From positions 2,418,001 to 2,482,000 of the forward strand of contig NZ_CP136995.1 in the NCBI RefSeq assembly GCF_033110285.1: a stretch of 64,000 nucleotides of DNA, written 5' to 3'. Positions 52,601 through 61,329 of the stretch are shown here, in pieces. The translations under genes were made by a program, and so were the position numbers. This DNA comes from Ottowia sp. SB7-C50. Lineage in GTDB: Bacteria; Pseudomonadota; Gammaproteobacteria; Burkholderiales; Burkholderiaceae_C. Position 1 is the stretch's first letter. The number at the start of each line of letters is the position of its first letter. The notes under the pieces were generated by a model. That model was given only the letters and a program-made list of their open reading frames with translations, searched no databases and was not told the origin of the DNA.

Positions 52601-55600
52601 CACCGAGACCAAGGACCTGGGCACCGTGTGCACCGGCACCAGCGACGCGCGCGGCCTGCTGGTGTGCAACGCCAAGCTCAGCCAGCCGGGCGAGGTCGAG
52701 CTGGTGGTGAGCGCGCGCGACGCGCAGGGCCGCGTGGCGCAGGCGGCCACGTCGGTGTGGGTCACGCGCCAGGGCGAGCTGTGGTTCGGCGGTGACAACC
52801 ACGACCGCATGGACGTGCTGCCCGAGAAGAAGCAATACGCCGTGGGCGACACCGTGCGCCTGCAGGTGCGCATGCCGTTCCGCCGCGCGACGGCGCTGGT
52901 GGCGGTCGAGCGCGAGGGCATCGTCGAGACGCAGGTGGTGGAACTGCGCGGCGACGACCCGACCGTGAGCCTGAAGGTCGGCGCCGACTGGTCGCCCAAC
53001 GTCTACATCAGCGTGCTGGCGCTGCGCGGGCGGCTGATCGACGTGCCGTGGTACAGCTTCTTCACCTGGGGCTACCAGCGCCCGCGCGAATGGTGGGACG
53101 CGTTCTGGAACGACCGCAAGGAGTACGTGGCGCCGACGGCCATGGTCGACCTCAGCAAGCCGGCATTCCGCCTCGGCATGGCCGAGATCCGCGTCGGCAC
53201 CGAAGCGCACCGCATCGACATCGCCGTCAAGCCCGACAAGGACAGCTACCCCGTGCGCGCCACCGCGCACGTGACCATCGAGGCAAAGCTGCCCGACGGC
53301 CAGCCCGCCGCCCACGCCGAAGTGGCCGTGGCGGCGGTGGACGAAGCGCTGCTGGAGCTGATGCCCAACCGCAGCTGGGACGTGCTCGACGCCATGCTGC
53401 AGCGCCGTGCCTGGGGTGTGCAGACGGCCACGGCGCAGATGGAAATCGTCGGCCGCCGCCACTACGGGCGCAAGGCCGTGCCCGCAGGCGGCGACGGCGG
53501 CGGTGGCGCGCCCACGCGCGAACTGCTGGACACCCTGCTGCTGTGGAACCCGCGCGTCGTGCTGGACGCGCAGGGCCGCGCGAGTATCGACGTGCCGCTG
53601 AACGACGCGTTGACCCGCTTCCGCGTGGTCGCCATCGGCGACAGCGGCACCGGCCTGTTCGGCACCGGCCGCGCCAGCCTGCGCGCCACGCAGGACTTGC
53701 AGATCATCAGCGGCCTGCCGCCGCTGGTGCGCGGCGGCGATGCCTTCCGCGCGCTGCTCACGGTGCGCAACACCACGGCGCAGCCGATGAAGGTGCAGCT
53801 GACGCCGCGCGCCACGCTGCTGACGCTGAAACCGCAGACTGCCGACGTGCCGGCCGGCGAAGCGCGCGAGCTCGCCTGGGACGTGACCGTGCCGCCCGAA
53901 CTGGCGGCGCTGCGGTCGGAGCAGATCCTGTGGGAGATCGAGGCGCGCGACGAAACCCGCGGCGCGCGCGACGCGCTCAAGGTCAGCCAGCGCGTGCTGC
54001 CCGCCGTGCCCGTCACCGTGCAGCAGGCCACGCTGGTGCAGCTGGACGGCCCGCTGACGCAGGACGTGGCCGCGCCGACGGGCGCGTTGGCCGGGCGCGG
54101 CGGCGTGCGGTTGACGCTGCTGCCCCGCCTGGCCGACGGTCTGCCGGGCGTACGCGACTGGTTTGCGCGCTATCCCTATTCGTGCCTGGAACAGAAGGCC
54201 AGCATCGCCATCGGCCTGCGCGACGAAAAGCTGTGGCAGCAGACCGCGGCGCAGTTGCCGGCCTATCTGGACGGCGACGGGCTGGCGTATTACTTTCCGC
54301 CGCGCGCAGGCACCGAGGACCGCGGCAGCGACATCCTCACCGCCGCCCTGCTGTCATCGACCCACGAGGCAGCACGCCTCAACCCCGCCTTTGCGCTGCC
54401 CGACAGCGTGCGGGCGCGCATGATCGCCGGGCTGACGGCGTTTGTCGAAGGGCGCATCGAGCGCAAGTTCTGGTCGCCGCGCAGCGACCTGGACGTGCGC
54501 AAGATCGCCGCGCTGGAAGCGCTGTCGCGCCACGGCGCGGCGCGCGCCGCCATGCTGGGCAGCATCACAGTGGCGCCCCACCAGTGGCCGACCAGCGCCG
54601 TCATCGACTGGATCAACGTGCTGAAGCGGGTGCCCGGCGTGGCCGATCAGCGCACCCGCCTGCACGAAGCCGACCAGGTGCTGCGCGCGCGCCTGTCGTA
54701 CCAGGGCACGCGCCTGGCCTTCAGCACCGAGCGCGAAGACCACTGGTGGTGGCTGATGGCCGGCGGCGACGTCAATAGCGCGCGCCTGCTGCTCGCCGTG
54801 CTGGACGACCCGGCGTGGAAGGACGACCTGCCGCGCATCGCCAACGGCTTCATCGCGCGCCAGCAAGGCGGCGCCTGGAACACCACCGCCGCCAACCTGT
54901 GGGGCAGCCTGGCGCTGCAGGCCTTCGCGCAGGCGCGCGAGTCGGCAGCCGTGTCGGGCACCACGCGCGCCACGCTGGGTGACGCCAAGGAGCAAATCCA
55001 CTGGTCGCAGGTCGCGCGCGCCAAGCCCGCCGACCCGCAGGGCGCGGCCTCCGCCGGCCCGCGCCTCGGCGCGCCAAGCCAGTACGTCAACAACACCCTG
55101 CTGCTGCCCTGGCCACCCGCCAAGGCGCCGCTGACGGTGACGCACGAGGGCAGCGGCAAGCCCTGGCTCACGCTGCAGTCGCTGGCCGCCGTGCCGCTGA
55201 CGGCGCCGTTCGCTGCCGGCTACCAGATCCGGAAGACCATCACACCGGTCGAGCAGGCCGACAAGACCCTGCCGGCCGGGCAGTATTCGCGCGGCGACGT
55301 GCTGCGCGTGTCACTCGAAGTCACCGCCGCCAGCGACATGACCTGGGTCGCCATCACCGACCCGGTGCCGGGCGGGGCCACCATCCTGGGCAGCGGCCTG
55401 GGGCGCGACAGCGAGATCGCCCCGCAGAACGAGCGCCGCGACGGCAGCGGCTGGCCGGCCTACGAGGAGCGCAGCTTCGAAGCCTTCCGCAGCTATTACG
55501 AATACCTGCCCAAGGGCACGGTGACGGTGCAGTACACGGTACGTCTGAACAACCCGGGCACCTTCCAGCTGCCGCCGAGCCGCGTCGAAGCCCTGTACGC

Positions 55601-55649
55601 CCCTGAGATGCACGGAGAGGCACCCAACGCGCGCGTGCAGGTGCGGTGA
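49644..55649 (+). CDS. Bacterial alpha-2-macroglobulin with thioester
   Basis: 2001 aa, exported (signal peptide about 1-36 ending PLAHA, no lipobox Cys). MG-type beta domains fill the first two thirds. The thioester motif CLEQ is at residues 1514-1517 (YPYSCLEQKASIAIG), followed by the thioester and receptor-like domains. Such proteins trap attacking proteases in the periplasm and work with the peptidoglycan synthase PBP1C, encoded just downstream. Start is ATG 49644; the frame is open upstream but lacks a signal sequence there. Confidence 0.93.
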   Translation: MPLAFSGVRHALRCPAQPLRLSALAGLLLATPLAHAFTVTTFSPQGEVSRVRQVTAQFSEAMVAFGDAKAPTPFKLSCDNAAASRGQGRWTSAREWVYDFEADLPPGVRCRADAVPGFRSTSGGTWAGPTSHAFQTGGPFVQRIVPAPSEAIEEEQAFAIRLNGDATPESLAAQLWCAVDGLGERVPVRPLAADARAALFKHLGWDKDAERAPLRHAAFQCNRRLTAGSRLQVVYGAGVVTPSGVANRVERRFAYQVREPFSASFSCERENAQAACMPIRPLELRFSAPVPRRLAALVRLRSDRVEHEPIIDAGTDADALVEHVQFPHPLPERSSFTLTLPPDLKDASGRPPVNATSFPMRVATGPMPPLAKFAAAPFGIVERFAEGPGGPALLPLTLRYVEPSLQTRALPVSHLQPQGDAEIIAWFTRVQRYDQALLPRAWAAKDLKRALPPPVNDDTKDMVESRTLSLLQGRTDVKTIDVPPPPSQGGGGAERPFEVVGLPLAPGFHVLELNSPRLGQALLNPKYGAERAMVVRTSALVTNLGVHFKLGRGDALAWVTTLDNGRPVEGARVQVSDCHGKPLAQASTDAQGIARFKGLSPEPPRCSQGEDFYADFQQAYFVSARADSRGSPDMAFTWSSWQRGIEPWRFNVPTSSDPQPDLRAHSVLDRVLLRAGETVSMKHLLRTETPGGFGLPAANPATLVITHVGSGQEFTQPLAWRATATGGRSADSSFAVPAAAKLGVYQVSMRLPRRAGATGAEEGGETVQTGQFRVEEFRLPVYQGSIAPQSKDPLVATASVPLQLQVGYVSGGPAAGLPVRVSALTRARVPRFDEYAEFTFEPPRARGTTQTDGDGEEEAAARQDQRVVADKLPVTLDRQGQGQVTVPDLPAATRPRDLVLEATYADPNGELQTLRGNTTLWPAAVIAGVRAEGWVSASQSMQLQALALDLNGKPQAGVPLDVKAIARITTTSRKRMVGGFYTYDNRTETKDLGTVCTGTSDARGLLVCNAKLSQPGEVELVVSARDAQGRVAQAATSVWVTRQGELWFGGDNHDRMDVLPEKKQYAVGDTVRLQVRMPFRRATALVAVEREGIVETQVVELRGDDPTVSLKVGADWSPNVYISVLALRGRLIDVPWYSFFTWGYQRPREWWDAFWNDRKEYVAPTAMVDLSKPAFRLGMAEIRVGTEAHRIDIAVKPDKDSYPVRATAHVTIEAKLPDGQPAAHAEVAVAAVDEALLELMPNRSWDVLDAMLQRRAWGVQTATAQMEIVGRRHYGRKAVPAGGDGGGGAPTRELLDTLLLWNPRVVLDAQGRASIDVPLNDALTRFRVVAIGDSGTGLFGTGRASLRATQDLQIISGLPPLVRGGDAFRALLTVRNTTAQPMKVQLTPRATLLTLKPQTADVPAGEARELAWDVTVPPELAALRSEQILWEIEARDETRGARDALKVSQRVLPAVPVTVQQATLVQLDGPLTQDVAAPTGALAGRGGVRLTLLPRLADGLPGVRDWFARYPYSCLEQKASIAIGLRDEKLWQQTAAQLPAYLDGDGLAYYFPPRAGTEDRGSDILTAALLSSTHEAARLNPAFALPDSVRARMIAGLTAFVEGRIERKFWSPRSDLDVRKIAALEALSRHGAARAAMLGSITVAPHQWPTSAVIDWINVLKRVPGVADQRTRLHEADQVLRARLSYQGTRLAFSTEREDHWWWLMAGGDVNSARLLLAVLDDPAWKDDLPRIANGFIARQQGGAWNTTAANLWGSLALQAFAQARESAAVSGTTRATLGDAKEQIHWSQVARAKPADPQGAASAGPRLGAPSQYVNNTLLLPWPPAKAPLTVTHEGSGKPWLTLQSLAAVPLTAPFAAGYQIRKTITPVEQADKTLPAGQYSRGDVLRVSLEVTAASDMTWVAITDPVPGGATILGSGLGRDSEIAPQNERRDGSGWPAYEERSFEAFRSYYEYLPKGTVTVQYTVRLNNPGTFQLPPSRVEALYAPEMHGEAPNARVQVR

Positions 55650-55651
55650 CG

Positions 55652-55705
55652 ATTTGCACCTAAAACCATAGCACCCCGCGCTTGACAGGCAAGCGCTGCG
55701 GGCCG
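55652..55705. repeat. Short ATAGC/GCGC repeat between convergent genes
   Basis: AAAACCATAGCACCCCGCGC, TTGACAGGCAAGCGCTGCGGG. The GCGCTTG/CAAGCGC arms could act as a shared terminator hairpin for the convergent macroglobulin and GAF genes. Confidence 0.6.
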
Positions 55706-55706
55706 A

Positions 55707-56348
55707 TCAGGCCATGGACCGTGCGCGCGCGTCCAGCAGCAGCGCGGTCTGCCGCGCCAGCAGTTGCAGTGTGCGCAACTGCACGGGTGAAAATTCACGC
55801 GGCAGGGCATCGGCCACCCACAGCGTGCCCACGGGCACGTCCTGCGCCGTGTCCAGCGCCACCGCGGCGTACGAGCGGATGCCCTGCTGCGCCACCGACT
55901 TGAGGCGCCCTTCGCTGTCGCTCATCACGGTGATGGAGGCGCCCGGCAGCGCCGGCCCGCGCCATCCCGAGGCCAGCGCCACGGCGCGCTCGGCGCTGAC
56001 GCCCACACCGGCTTCAAGCCACCAGCGGCCGCCATCGGACAGCGTGATGGCGGCGATCGGTGTCTGGCAGATGCGGGCGGCGGCTTCGGCCACGTAGCGA
56101 TAGGCGTCGTCACCCCGCGCGTCCAGCGCCGCCAGCCGGCGTTGCTCGGCGGCAACCGGGTCGGCGGGCGCCGCGTCGCTCTCGGTGAGCGCCCACGGCT
56201 GGGCCGCGGGCGTATCCGTGACATGGCCGCCCAGCGCCGCGTCGTGGCGCTCAAAGGGCACGGTATCGACCCAGTCGTCCAACCCGGCTGGCACGGCGAG
56301 CCCCGCCTCGGCTGTGGCCACTTTTTTCCTGCTGAACCAGCGCAACAT
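55707..56348 (-). CDS. GAF-domain protein
   Basis: 213 aa, cytoplasmic. N-terminal basic MLRWFSRKK and a linker, then a GAF domain (about 75-205: YRYVAEAAARICQTPIAAIT, SYAAVALDTAQDVPVGTLWV). No output domain, so it may sense a small ligand and act through a partner. It lies convergent to the macroglobulin gene and divergent from pbpC. Confidence 0.8.
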   Translation of the reverse strand: MLRWFSRKKVATAEAGLAVPAGLDDWVDTVPFERHDAALGGHVTDTPAAQPWALTESDAAPADPVAAEQRRLAALDARGDDAYRYVAEAAARICQTPIAAITLSDGGRWWLEAGVGVSAERAVALASGWRGPALPGASITVMSDSEGRLKSVAQQGIRSYAAVALDTAQDVPVGTLWVADALPREFSPVQLRTLQLLARQTALLLDARARSMA

Positions 56349-56457
56349 GCTTCTTGCCTGCCCTACATGTAACCATCTGTTCTGATGGTCGCCATATTAG
56401 CGCTATTAAGCCCTTTGTGTTGCTTTTTGTATGTAGGCCACGCCCGACAATGGGGGC

Positions 56458-58812
56458 ATGGTGGTGCGATGGTCTCGATGGCTGGTCGCCGCGCTGGTGT
56501 TGTGCGCGGTGCTGCCGGCGCGCGCCGTGCCGGGGTTTGCCCAAGTGCGGGCCGACTGGCAGGCGTCTGACACGGTGCTGCTGGACCGCGCCGGCCAGCC
56601 CATTCACCGGCTGCGCAGCGACGCCAGCGCCCGCCGCGGCGACTGGGTGGCGCTGGCCGACATCTCGCCCGCCCTGCGGCAGGCGGTGCTGTATTCGGAA
56701 GACCGGCGCTTTCACGAACACAGCGGCGTCGACTGGCGCGCCGTGTCGGCCGCAGCCTGGGCCAACCTGTGGAACACCCGCACGCGCGGCGCCAGCACGC
56801 TGACCATGCAGCTGGCCGGCCTGCTGGACGACGACCTGCGGCTGGGCAGCGGCGGCCGCAGCCTGCGCCAGAAGATCGGCCAGGCCGTGATGGCTACGCG
56901 GCTCGAATCCGCCTGGCGCAAGGACCAGATCCTGGAGGCCTACCTCAATCTGGTGCCCTTCCGCGGCGAACTGGTGGGCATCGACGCGCTGTCGCGCACG
57001 CTGTTCGCCAAGGCGCCGCACGGCCTGCAGGACAGCGAGGCCGCCATCGCCGCCGCGCTGGTGCGCGCGCCCAACGCGCGTCCCGCGGCGGTGGCGCGGC
57101 GCGCCTGCGACGTGCTGCGCGCCATGCGCCCCGGCGCGCCGGCGGACTGCGTGGCGCTGGACATGCAGGTCGAGGCCGTGCTGACCCGCCGCGCCTTTGC
57201 CCCCAGCGAAGGCATCGCGCCGCACGCCGCGCGCCGCCTGCTGGCCGCCGCGCCGGCCGACGTGCCCCCGGCCGCGCTGCGCAGCACGCTGGACGGCACG
57301 CTGCAGCGCCTGGCACTGGATACCCTGCAGCGCCAGGTGCGTGAGCTGCATGGCCGCAACGTGGCCGACGGCGCCGTGGTGGTGCTGGACAACGCCAGCG
57401 GCGACGTGCTGGCCTGGGTCGGCTCCACCGGCCCGCTGAGCGCGGCGGCCGAGGTGGACGGCGTCACTGCGCTGCGCCAGGCCGGCAGCACGCTGAAGCC
57501 GTTTCTGTACGCCCAGGCCATCGCCGAACGGCGCCTGACCGCCGCCAGCCTGCTCGACGATTCGCCCGAACAGCTGCAGACCGCCAGCGGCCTCTACATC
57601 CCGCAGAACTACGACCGCCAGTTCAAGGGCCCGGTGTCGGCGCGGGTGGCGCTGGCCGCCTCGCTCAACGTGCCAGCGGTGCGCACGCTGGTCATGGTGT
57701 CGCCCGACGCCTTTGCCCGCCAGTTGCGGGCGCTGGGCATCCCGCTGAAAGAAGACGGCGACCACTATGGCTACAGCCTGGCGCTGGGCAGCGCCGAGGT
57801 CAGTCTGCTGCAGCTGACCAACGCGTTTCGCGCGCTGGCCCGCGGCGGGCAGCTGTGCCCGGTGCGCTTGCGGCCCGCTGGCGCGGCTTCACTCCCTCTC
57901 CCGCTGGCGGGAGAGGGCAGGGGTGAGGGCAAGTCAGCGCCGAATACCGCCGCGCAACCCCTCACCCCAGCCCTCTCCCCAGAGGGGCGAGGGAGCAAGA
58001 CCCCGGCGCACGCGGGCGCGACCGCCTGCACGCCCGCCCTCGACCCCGCCGCCGCCTTCATCGTGGGCGACATCCTGAGCGACCCGAACGCCCGCTCGCG
58101 CACCTTCGGCACCGACTCGGTGCTGGCCACGCGCGTGTGGACCGCCGTCAAGACCGGCACCAGCAAGGACATGCGCGACAACTGGGCGGTGGGCTACAGC
58201 GCGCGCTACACCGTCGGCGTCTGGGTCGGCAACGCCAGCGGCGCGGCCATGTGGGACGTGAGCGGCACCAGCGGTGCCGCGCCGGTGTGGGCCACGCTGA
58301 TGCGCCATCTGCACGCGCGTGCGCGGTCGCGCGCCCCCGCGCCGCCGGCCGGCGTGCAACGCGCGGCCGTGCGCTTTGGCGACGGCCTGGAGGCGGCGCG
58401 CGACGAATGGTTTGTGGCCGGCACCGAGCAGCCGCTGTTTGCTATGGATTCGAAAGCAGGAATCGCCCGTCCATCCAGCGCTGGCGCACGATTCAACCCC
58501 TCATCCGCCGACCAGGCCGCCGTGCCCGCACGCATCACCGCGCCGCAGGACGGCACCATCCTCGCGCTTGACCCCGACATCCCGCCCGCGCGCCAGCGCC
58601 TGACCCTGCTGGCCGATGCCGGCGCCGCCTCGCCCGCCAGCCTGCGCTGGTGGATCGGCACGCGCGAAGTCGGCCGCGGCGCGCAGGCCCAGTGGCTGCC
58701 CTGGCCCGGCCGCCACGTGGTGCAGTTGCGCGACGCCGCCGGCCGCGTCTTCGACCAGCGCCGGATTGAAGTGCGCGGCGCCGCCGTCAAGACGACCAAG
58801 GCGCCGCGTTGA
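56458..58812 (+). CDS. pbpC: Penicillin-binding protein 1C
   Basis: 784 aa. Transglycosylase domain with catalytic Glu81 in SEDRRFHEHSGVDW. The transpeptidase has Ser344 and Lys347 in QAGSTLKPFLY, an SLN motif and KTGTS near 563. A C-terminal PBP1C-specific domain follows. It polymerises peptidoglycan at the inner membrane and pairs with alpha-2-macroglobulin. Two chromosomal repeats are inserted in frame: about residues 478-520 (LPLPLAGEGRGEG ... LTPALSPEGRG) and near 661-680. Neither interrupts the catalytic motifs. Confidence 0.94.
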   Translation: MVVRWSRWLVAALVLCAVLPARAVPGFAQVRADWQASDTVLLDRAGQPIHRLRSDASARRGDWVALADISPALRQAVLYSEDRRFHEHSGVDWRAVSAAAWANLWNTRTRGASTLTMQLAGLLDDDLRLGSGGRSLRQKIGQAVMATRLESAWRKDQILEAYLNLVPFRGELVGIDALSRTLFAKAPHGLQDSEAAIAAALVRAPNARPAAVARRACDVLRAMRPGAPADCVALDMQVEAVLTRRAFAPSEGIAPHAARRLLAAAPADVPPAALRSTLDGTLQRLALDTLQRQVRELHGRNVADGAVVVLDNASGDVLAWVGSTGPLSAAAEVDGVTALRQAGSTLKPFLYAQAIAERRLTAASLLDDSPEQLQTASGLYIPQNYDRQFKGPVSARVALAASLNVPAVRTLVMVSPDAFARQLRALGIPLKEDGDHYGYSLALGSAEVSLLQLTNAFRALARGGQLCPVRLRPAGAASLPLPLAGEGRGEGKSAPNTAAQPLTPALSPEGRGSKTPAHAGATACTPALDPAAAFIVGDILSDPNARSRTFGTDSVLATRVWTAVKTGTSKDMRDNWAVGYSARYTVGVWVGNASGAAMWDVSGTSGAAPVWATLMRHLHARARSRAPAPPAGVQRAAVRFGDGLEAARDEWFVAGTEQPLFAMDSKAGIARPSSAGARFNPSSADQAAVPARITAPQDGTILALDPDIPPARQRLTLLADAGAASPASLRWWIGTREVGRGAQAQWLPWPGRHVVQLRDAAGRVFDQRRIEVRGAAVKTTKAPR
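57890..58015. repeat. Palindromic repeat inserted in frame in pbpC
   Basis: CCCTCTCCCGCTGGCGGGAG, CAGGGGTGAGGG, then CCCTCACCCCAGCCCTCTCC and GAGGGGCGAGGGAG. This well-known type of repeat usually lies between genes. Here it adds about 42 residues between the SLN and KTG motifs. A related copy is at 63637-63705. Confidence 0.75.
58440..58496. repeat. Short ATAGC-type repeat inside pbpC
   Basis: TTGCTATGGATTCGAAAGCA, CCATCCAGCGCTGGCGCACG, ATTCAA. In frame in the region linking to the C-terminal domain. Confidence 0.45.
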
Positions 58813-58901
58813 GCGCTGCGACGCATGGGCTCCACCCCGTCCCGGTGGACACGCTCAACCCCTCGCCAGTCAGACGCCGCGCCCTGCCCCACAATGCCCC
58901 C

Positions 58902-60299
58902 ATGAACCCACGGCAGACTCACGACTTCGATCTTTTTGTCATTGGCGGCGGCTCCGGCGGCGTGCGGGCGGCGCGCATGGCGGCCACGCGCGGCGTGCGC
59001 GTCGGCATGGTTGAAAGCGGGCGCATGGGCGGCACCTGCGTCAACGTCGGCTGCATCCCCAAGAAGCTCTACAGCTACGCCGCGCATTACGCCGAAGCCT
59101 TTGTCGAAGCGCGCGGCTTCGGCTGGGAACTGGCGCACGCGCCCTCGCTCGACTGGCCCACGCTGAAGGCGAACCGCGCGCGCGAGATCGAGCGGCTGAA
59201 CGGCATCTACGACGGCCTGATGGTCAACGCCGGCGTGCAGCGCCTGCAGGGCCGCGGGCGCATCGTGGACGCCCACACGGTGGAGGTGACGGCCGAAGAC
59301 GGCGCCACCACGCGCCACAGCGCGCGCCACATCCTGATCGCCACCGGCGGCAAGCCACACGTGCCGGGCATCGAGGGGCGCGAGCTCGTCGTCACGTCCG
59401 ACGACATGTTCGACCTGCCCACGCTGCCCCGGCGGCTGGTGGTGGTGGGCGGCGGCTACATCGGCTGCGAGATGGCCAGCATCTTCCACGGCCTGGGCGC
59501 GCAGACCACGCTGCTGTACCGCGGCGAGCAGATCCTGCGCGGCTTCGACGACGAGGTGCGCAACTTCACGGCCGACGAAATGCGCAAGGCCGGCGTCGAC
59601 GTGCGCGTGCACTGCGACGTGGCGCGCATCGAAGCCGGCGATGGCGGTGTCCGCCGCCTGCTGCTGAGCGACGGCACGCCGCTCGAAGCCGACGTGGTGC
59701 TGTACGCCACCGGCCGCCAGCCCAACGTCGAAGGGCTGGGGCTGGCCGAGGTGGGCGTCAAGCAGGCCGACAACGGCGCCGTGCAGGTCAACGCCCACTT
59801 CGCCACCCACGTGCGCAGCATCCACGCGCTGGGCGACGTGGTGGGCCGGCTGGAGCTGACGCCCGTCGCGCTGGCCGAGGCCATGGCGCTGGTCGACCAC
59901 CTGTTCGGCCCCGCGCCCGGCAAGCCGGTGCGCACCATGGATTACGACACCATCCCCACCGCCGTGTTCACCCACCCGCCCGTGGGCACCGTGGGCCTGA
60001 CCGAAGCGCAGGCGCGCCAGAAGTTCGACGCCATCCGTGTGTTCCGCGGCGACTTCAAGCCGCTGAAGCACACGCTGTCCGGCCGCAGCGAACGCACGCT
60101 GGTCAAGCTCATCGTCGACGCCGCCAGCGACCGCGTGGTCGGCCTGCACATGGTCGGCGCCGACGCCGGCGAGATCGTGCAGGGCTTTGCCGTGGCGCTG
60201 AAGTGCGGCGCCACCAAGGCCCAGTTCGACGCCACCATCGGCATCCACCCCACCAGCGCCGAAGAATTCGTGACGCTGCGCGAGGTGGCGCGGACCTGA
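58902..60299 (+). CDS. gor: Glutathione-disulfide reductase
   Basis: 465 aa. FAD motif VIGGGSGGVRAAR, redox-active Cys46/Cys51 in GGTCVNVGCIPKK, NAD(P) motif VVGGGYIGCEMA and the C-terminal catalytic His in GIHPTSAEEF. It regenerates reduced glutathione in the cytoplasm. ATG 58902 chosen; the frame extends upstream to overlap pbpC without family similarity. Confidence 0.95.
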   Translation: MNPRQTHDFDLFVIGGGSGGVRAARMAATRGVRVGMVESGRMGGTCVNVGCIPKKLYSYAAHYAEAFVEARGFGWELAHAPSLDWPTLKANRAREIERLNGIYDGLMVNAGVQRLQGRGRIVDAHTVEVTAEDGATTRHSARHILIATGGKPHVPGIEGRELVVTSDDMFDLPTLPRRLVVVGGGYIGCEMASIFHGLGAQTTLLYRGEQILRGFDDEVRNFTADEMRKAGVDVRVHCDVARIEAGDGGVRRLLLSDGTPLEADVVLYATGRQPNVEGLGLAEVGVKQADNGAVQVNAHFATHVRSIHALGDVVGRLELTPVALAEAMALVDHLFGPAPGKPVRTMDYDTIPTAVFTHPPVGTVGLTEAQARQKFDAIRVFRGDFKPLKHTLSGRSERTLVKLIVDAASDRVVGLHMVGADAGEIVQGFAVALKCGATKAQFDATIGIHPTSAEEFVTLREVART

Positions 60300-60309
60300 G
60301 TTTCCTTCC

Positions 60310-60365
60310 CTTTTCATAGCTGCTGGCGCTTGCCAGACAAGCGCCAGCGGCCGGAATAGCTTGAA
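60310..60365. repeat. Short ATAGC/GCGC repeat between gor and the DedA gene
   Basis: TTTTCATAGCTGCTGGCGCT, TGCCAGACAAGCGCCAGCGG, GGAATAGCTTGAAT: the clearest copy, with a near-perfect GCTGGCGCTTG/CAAGCGCCAGC hairpin. It lies between convergent genes and may terminate both. Confidence 0.7.
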
Positions 60366-60420
60366 TCAGGTGGGTCCTGTGCCCGCACGGCAGGCAAGCC
60401 CCGCCCATCGGTCACCCCCA

Positions 60421-61020
60421 TCAAGCGCCCGAATTCCGCTCCTCATTCCCTTCGGCCGCGCGCCGCACACGCCCCCGCCAGCCGCGCCACGCCGCCAGGC
60501 CCAGCGCCAGCGCCACCAGCGCACCCAGCACCCAGCCCTGAACCTCGTGCAGGTCGGCCAGCATGGCCTGGGCGGCGGCGCCGAACATCCAGCCGGCGCC
60601 CGCGGCCAGAAAACCCCACAGCGACGCGCCCACCAGGTTGAAGGCCAGAAAGCGCGGCCACGGCATGTCGGACATGCCCAGCAGGATCGGCCCCGCCCAA
60701 CGCATGCCGTACATGAAGCGCATGCCGATCACCACCAGCATGCCCCAGCGCGCCACCAGCCGGTTGAATCGCTCGCGGTAGCGCAGCACCTGCGGCCAGC
60801 GCGCCAGCACCTGCGGCCCGCGCCAGCGCCCCACGCTGAACAGCAGCACGTCGCTCAACGCGCCCATTAACGCGCCGACCGCCATCACTGCCGGCAGGTC
60901 CAGGTGGCCCAGCCGCGCCGCAAAGCCGGCCAGGATCAACAGCGTCTCGCCTTCCACCAGGCCGCCAAGCACCACCGCCCAGTAGCCGTACTGCGTCACA
61001 AATTGCCAAAGGGTATCCAT
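60421..61020 (-). CDS. DedA/SNARE-associated family membrane protein
   Basis: 199 aa polytopic protein. LGGLVEGETLLILAGFAARLG is the family hallmark with its membrane-embedded Glu. The second motif RFMYGMRWAGPILLGMSDM carries the conserved Arg and Gly. Members are linked to lipid-carrier (undecaprenyl phosphate or phospholipid) flipping. Start ATG 61020; a far longer open frame upstream is antisense to the next gene. Confidence 0.9.
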   Translation of the reverse strand: MDTLWQFVTQYGYWAVVLGGLVEGETLLILAGFAARLGHLDLPAVMAVGALMGALSDVLLFSVGRWRGPQVLARWPQVLRYRERFNRLVARWGMLVVIGMRFMYGMRWAGPILLGMSDMPWPRFLAFNLVGASLWGFLAAGAGWMFGAAAQAMLADLHEVQGWVLGALVALALGLAAWRGWRGRVRRAAEGNEERNSGA

Positions 61021-61329
61021 GCATGCCCTATCAAGATGGGGCTGCATTCTGCCGTGGATCAGCAGCCCGGATGTTTCATCGTGGCGACGTCCAGCGCGCC
61101 CGGCCGCGGGATGCATGGGTGTGCGGCGTGGCGCAGCAGGGGCCGGGTGCCCCTGCAAGACAGGCCGCGCGCCCAGGCACCCGCCGCCGGGATGCGATGG
61201 ACGTCGAGTGTTTTGGCCAGAACGAACTGGATTCGACCATTTCATCCACTTTTCACTGCGAAAAGGCCGGCAAAAACACGGCCACGGCGAAATATCCGGG
61301 CTAGCATTCGTGTCAGAGGAGACGCCCCC
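61021..61329. other. Divergent intergenic region, DedA / alpha-hydroxy-acid oxidase
   Basis: 309 nt, no gene supported. An AGAGGAG ribosome site precedes the oxidase ATG. A 5' segment shows weak GC-rich palindromes. No clear promoter consensus. Confidence 0.4.
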
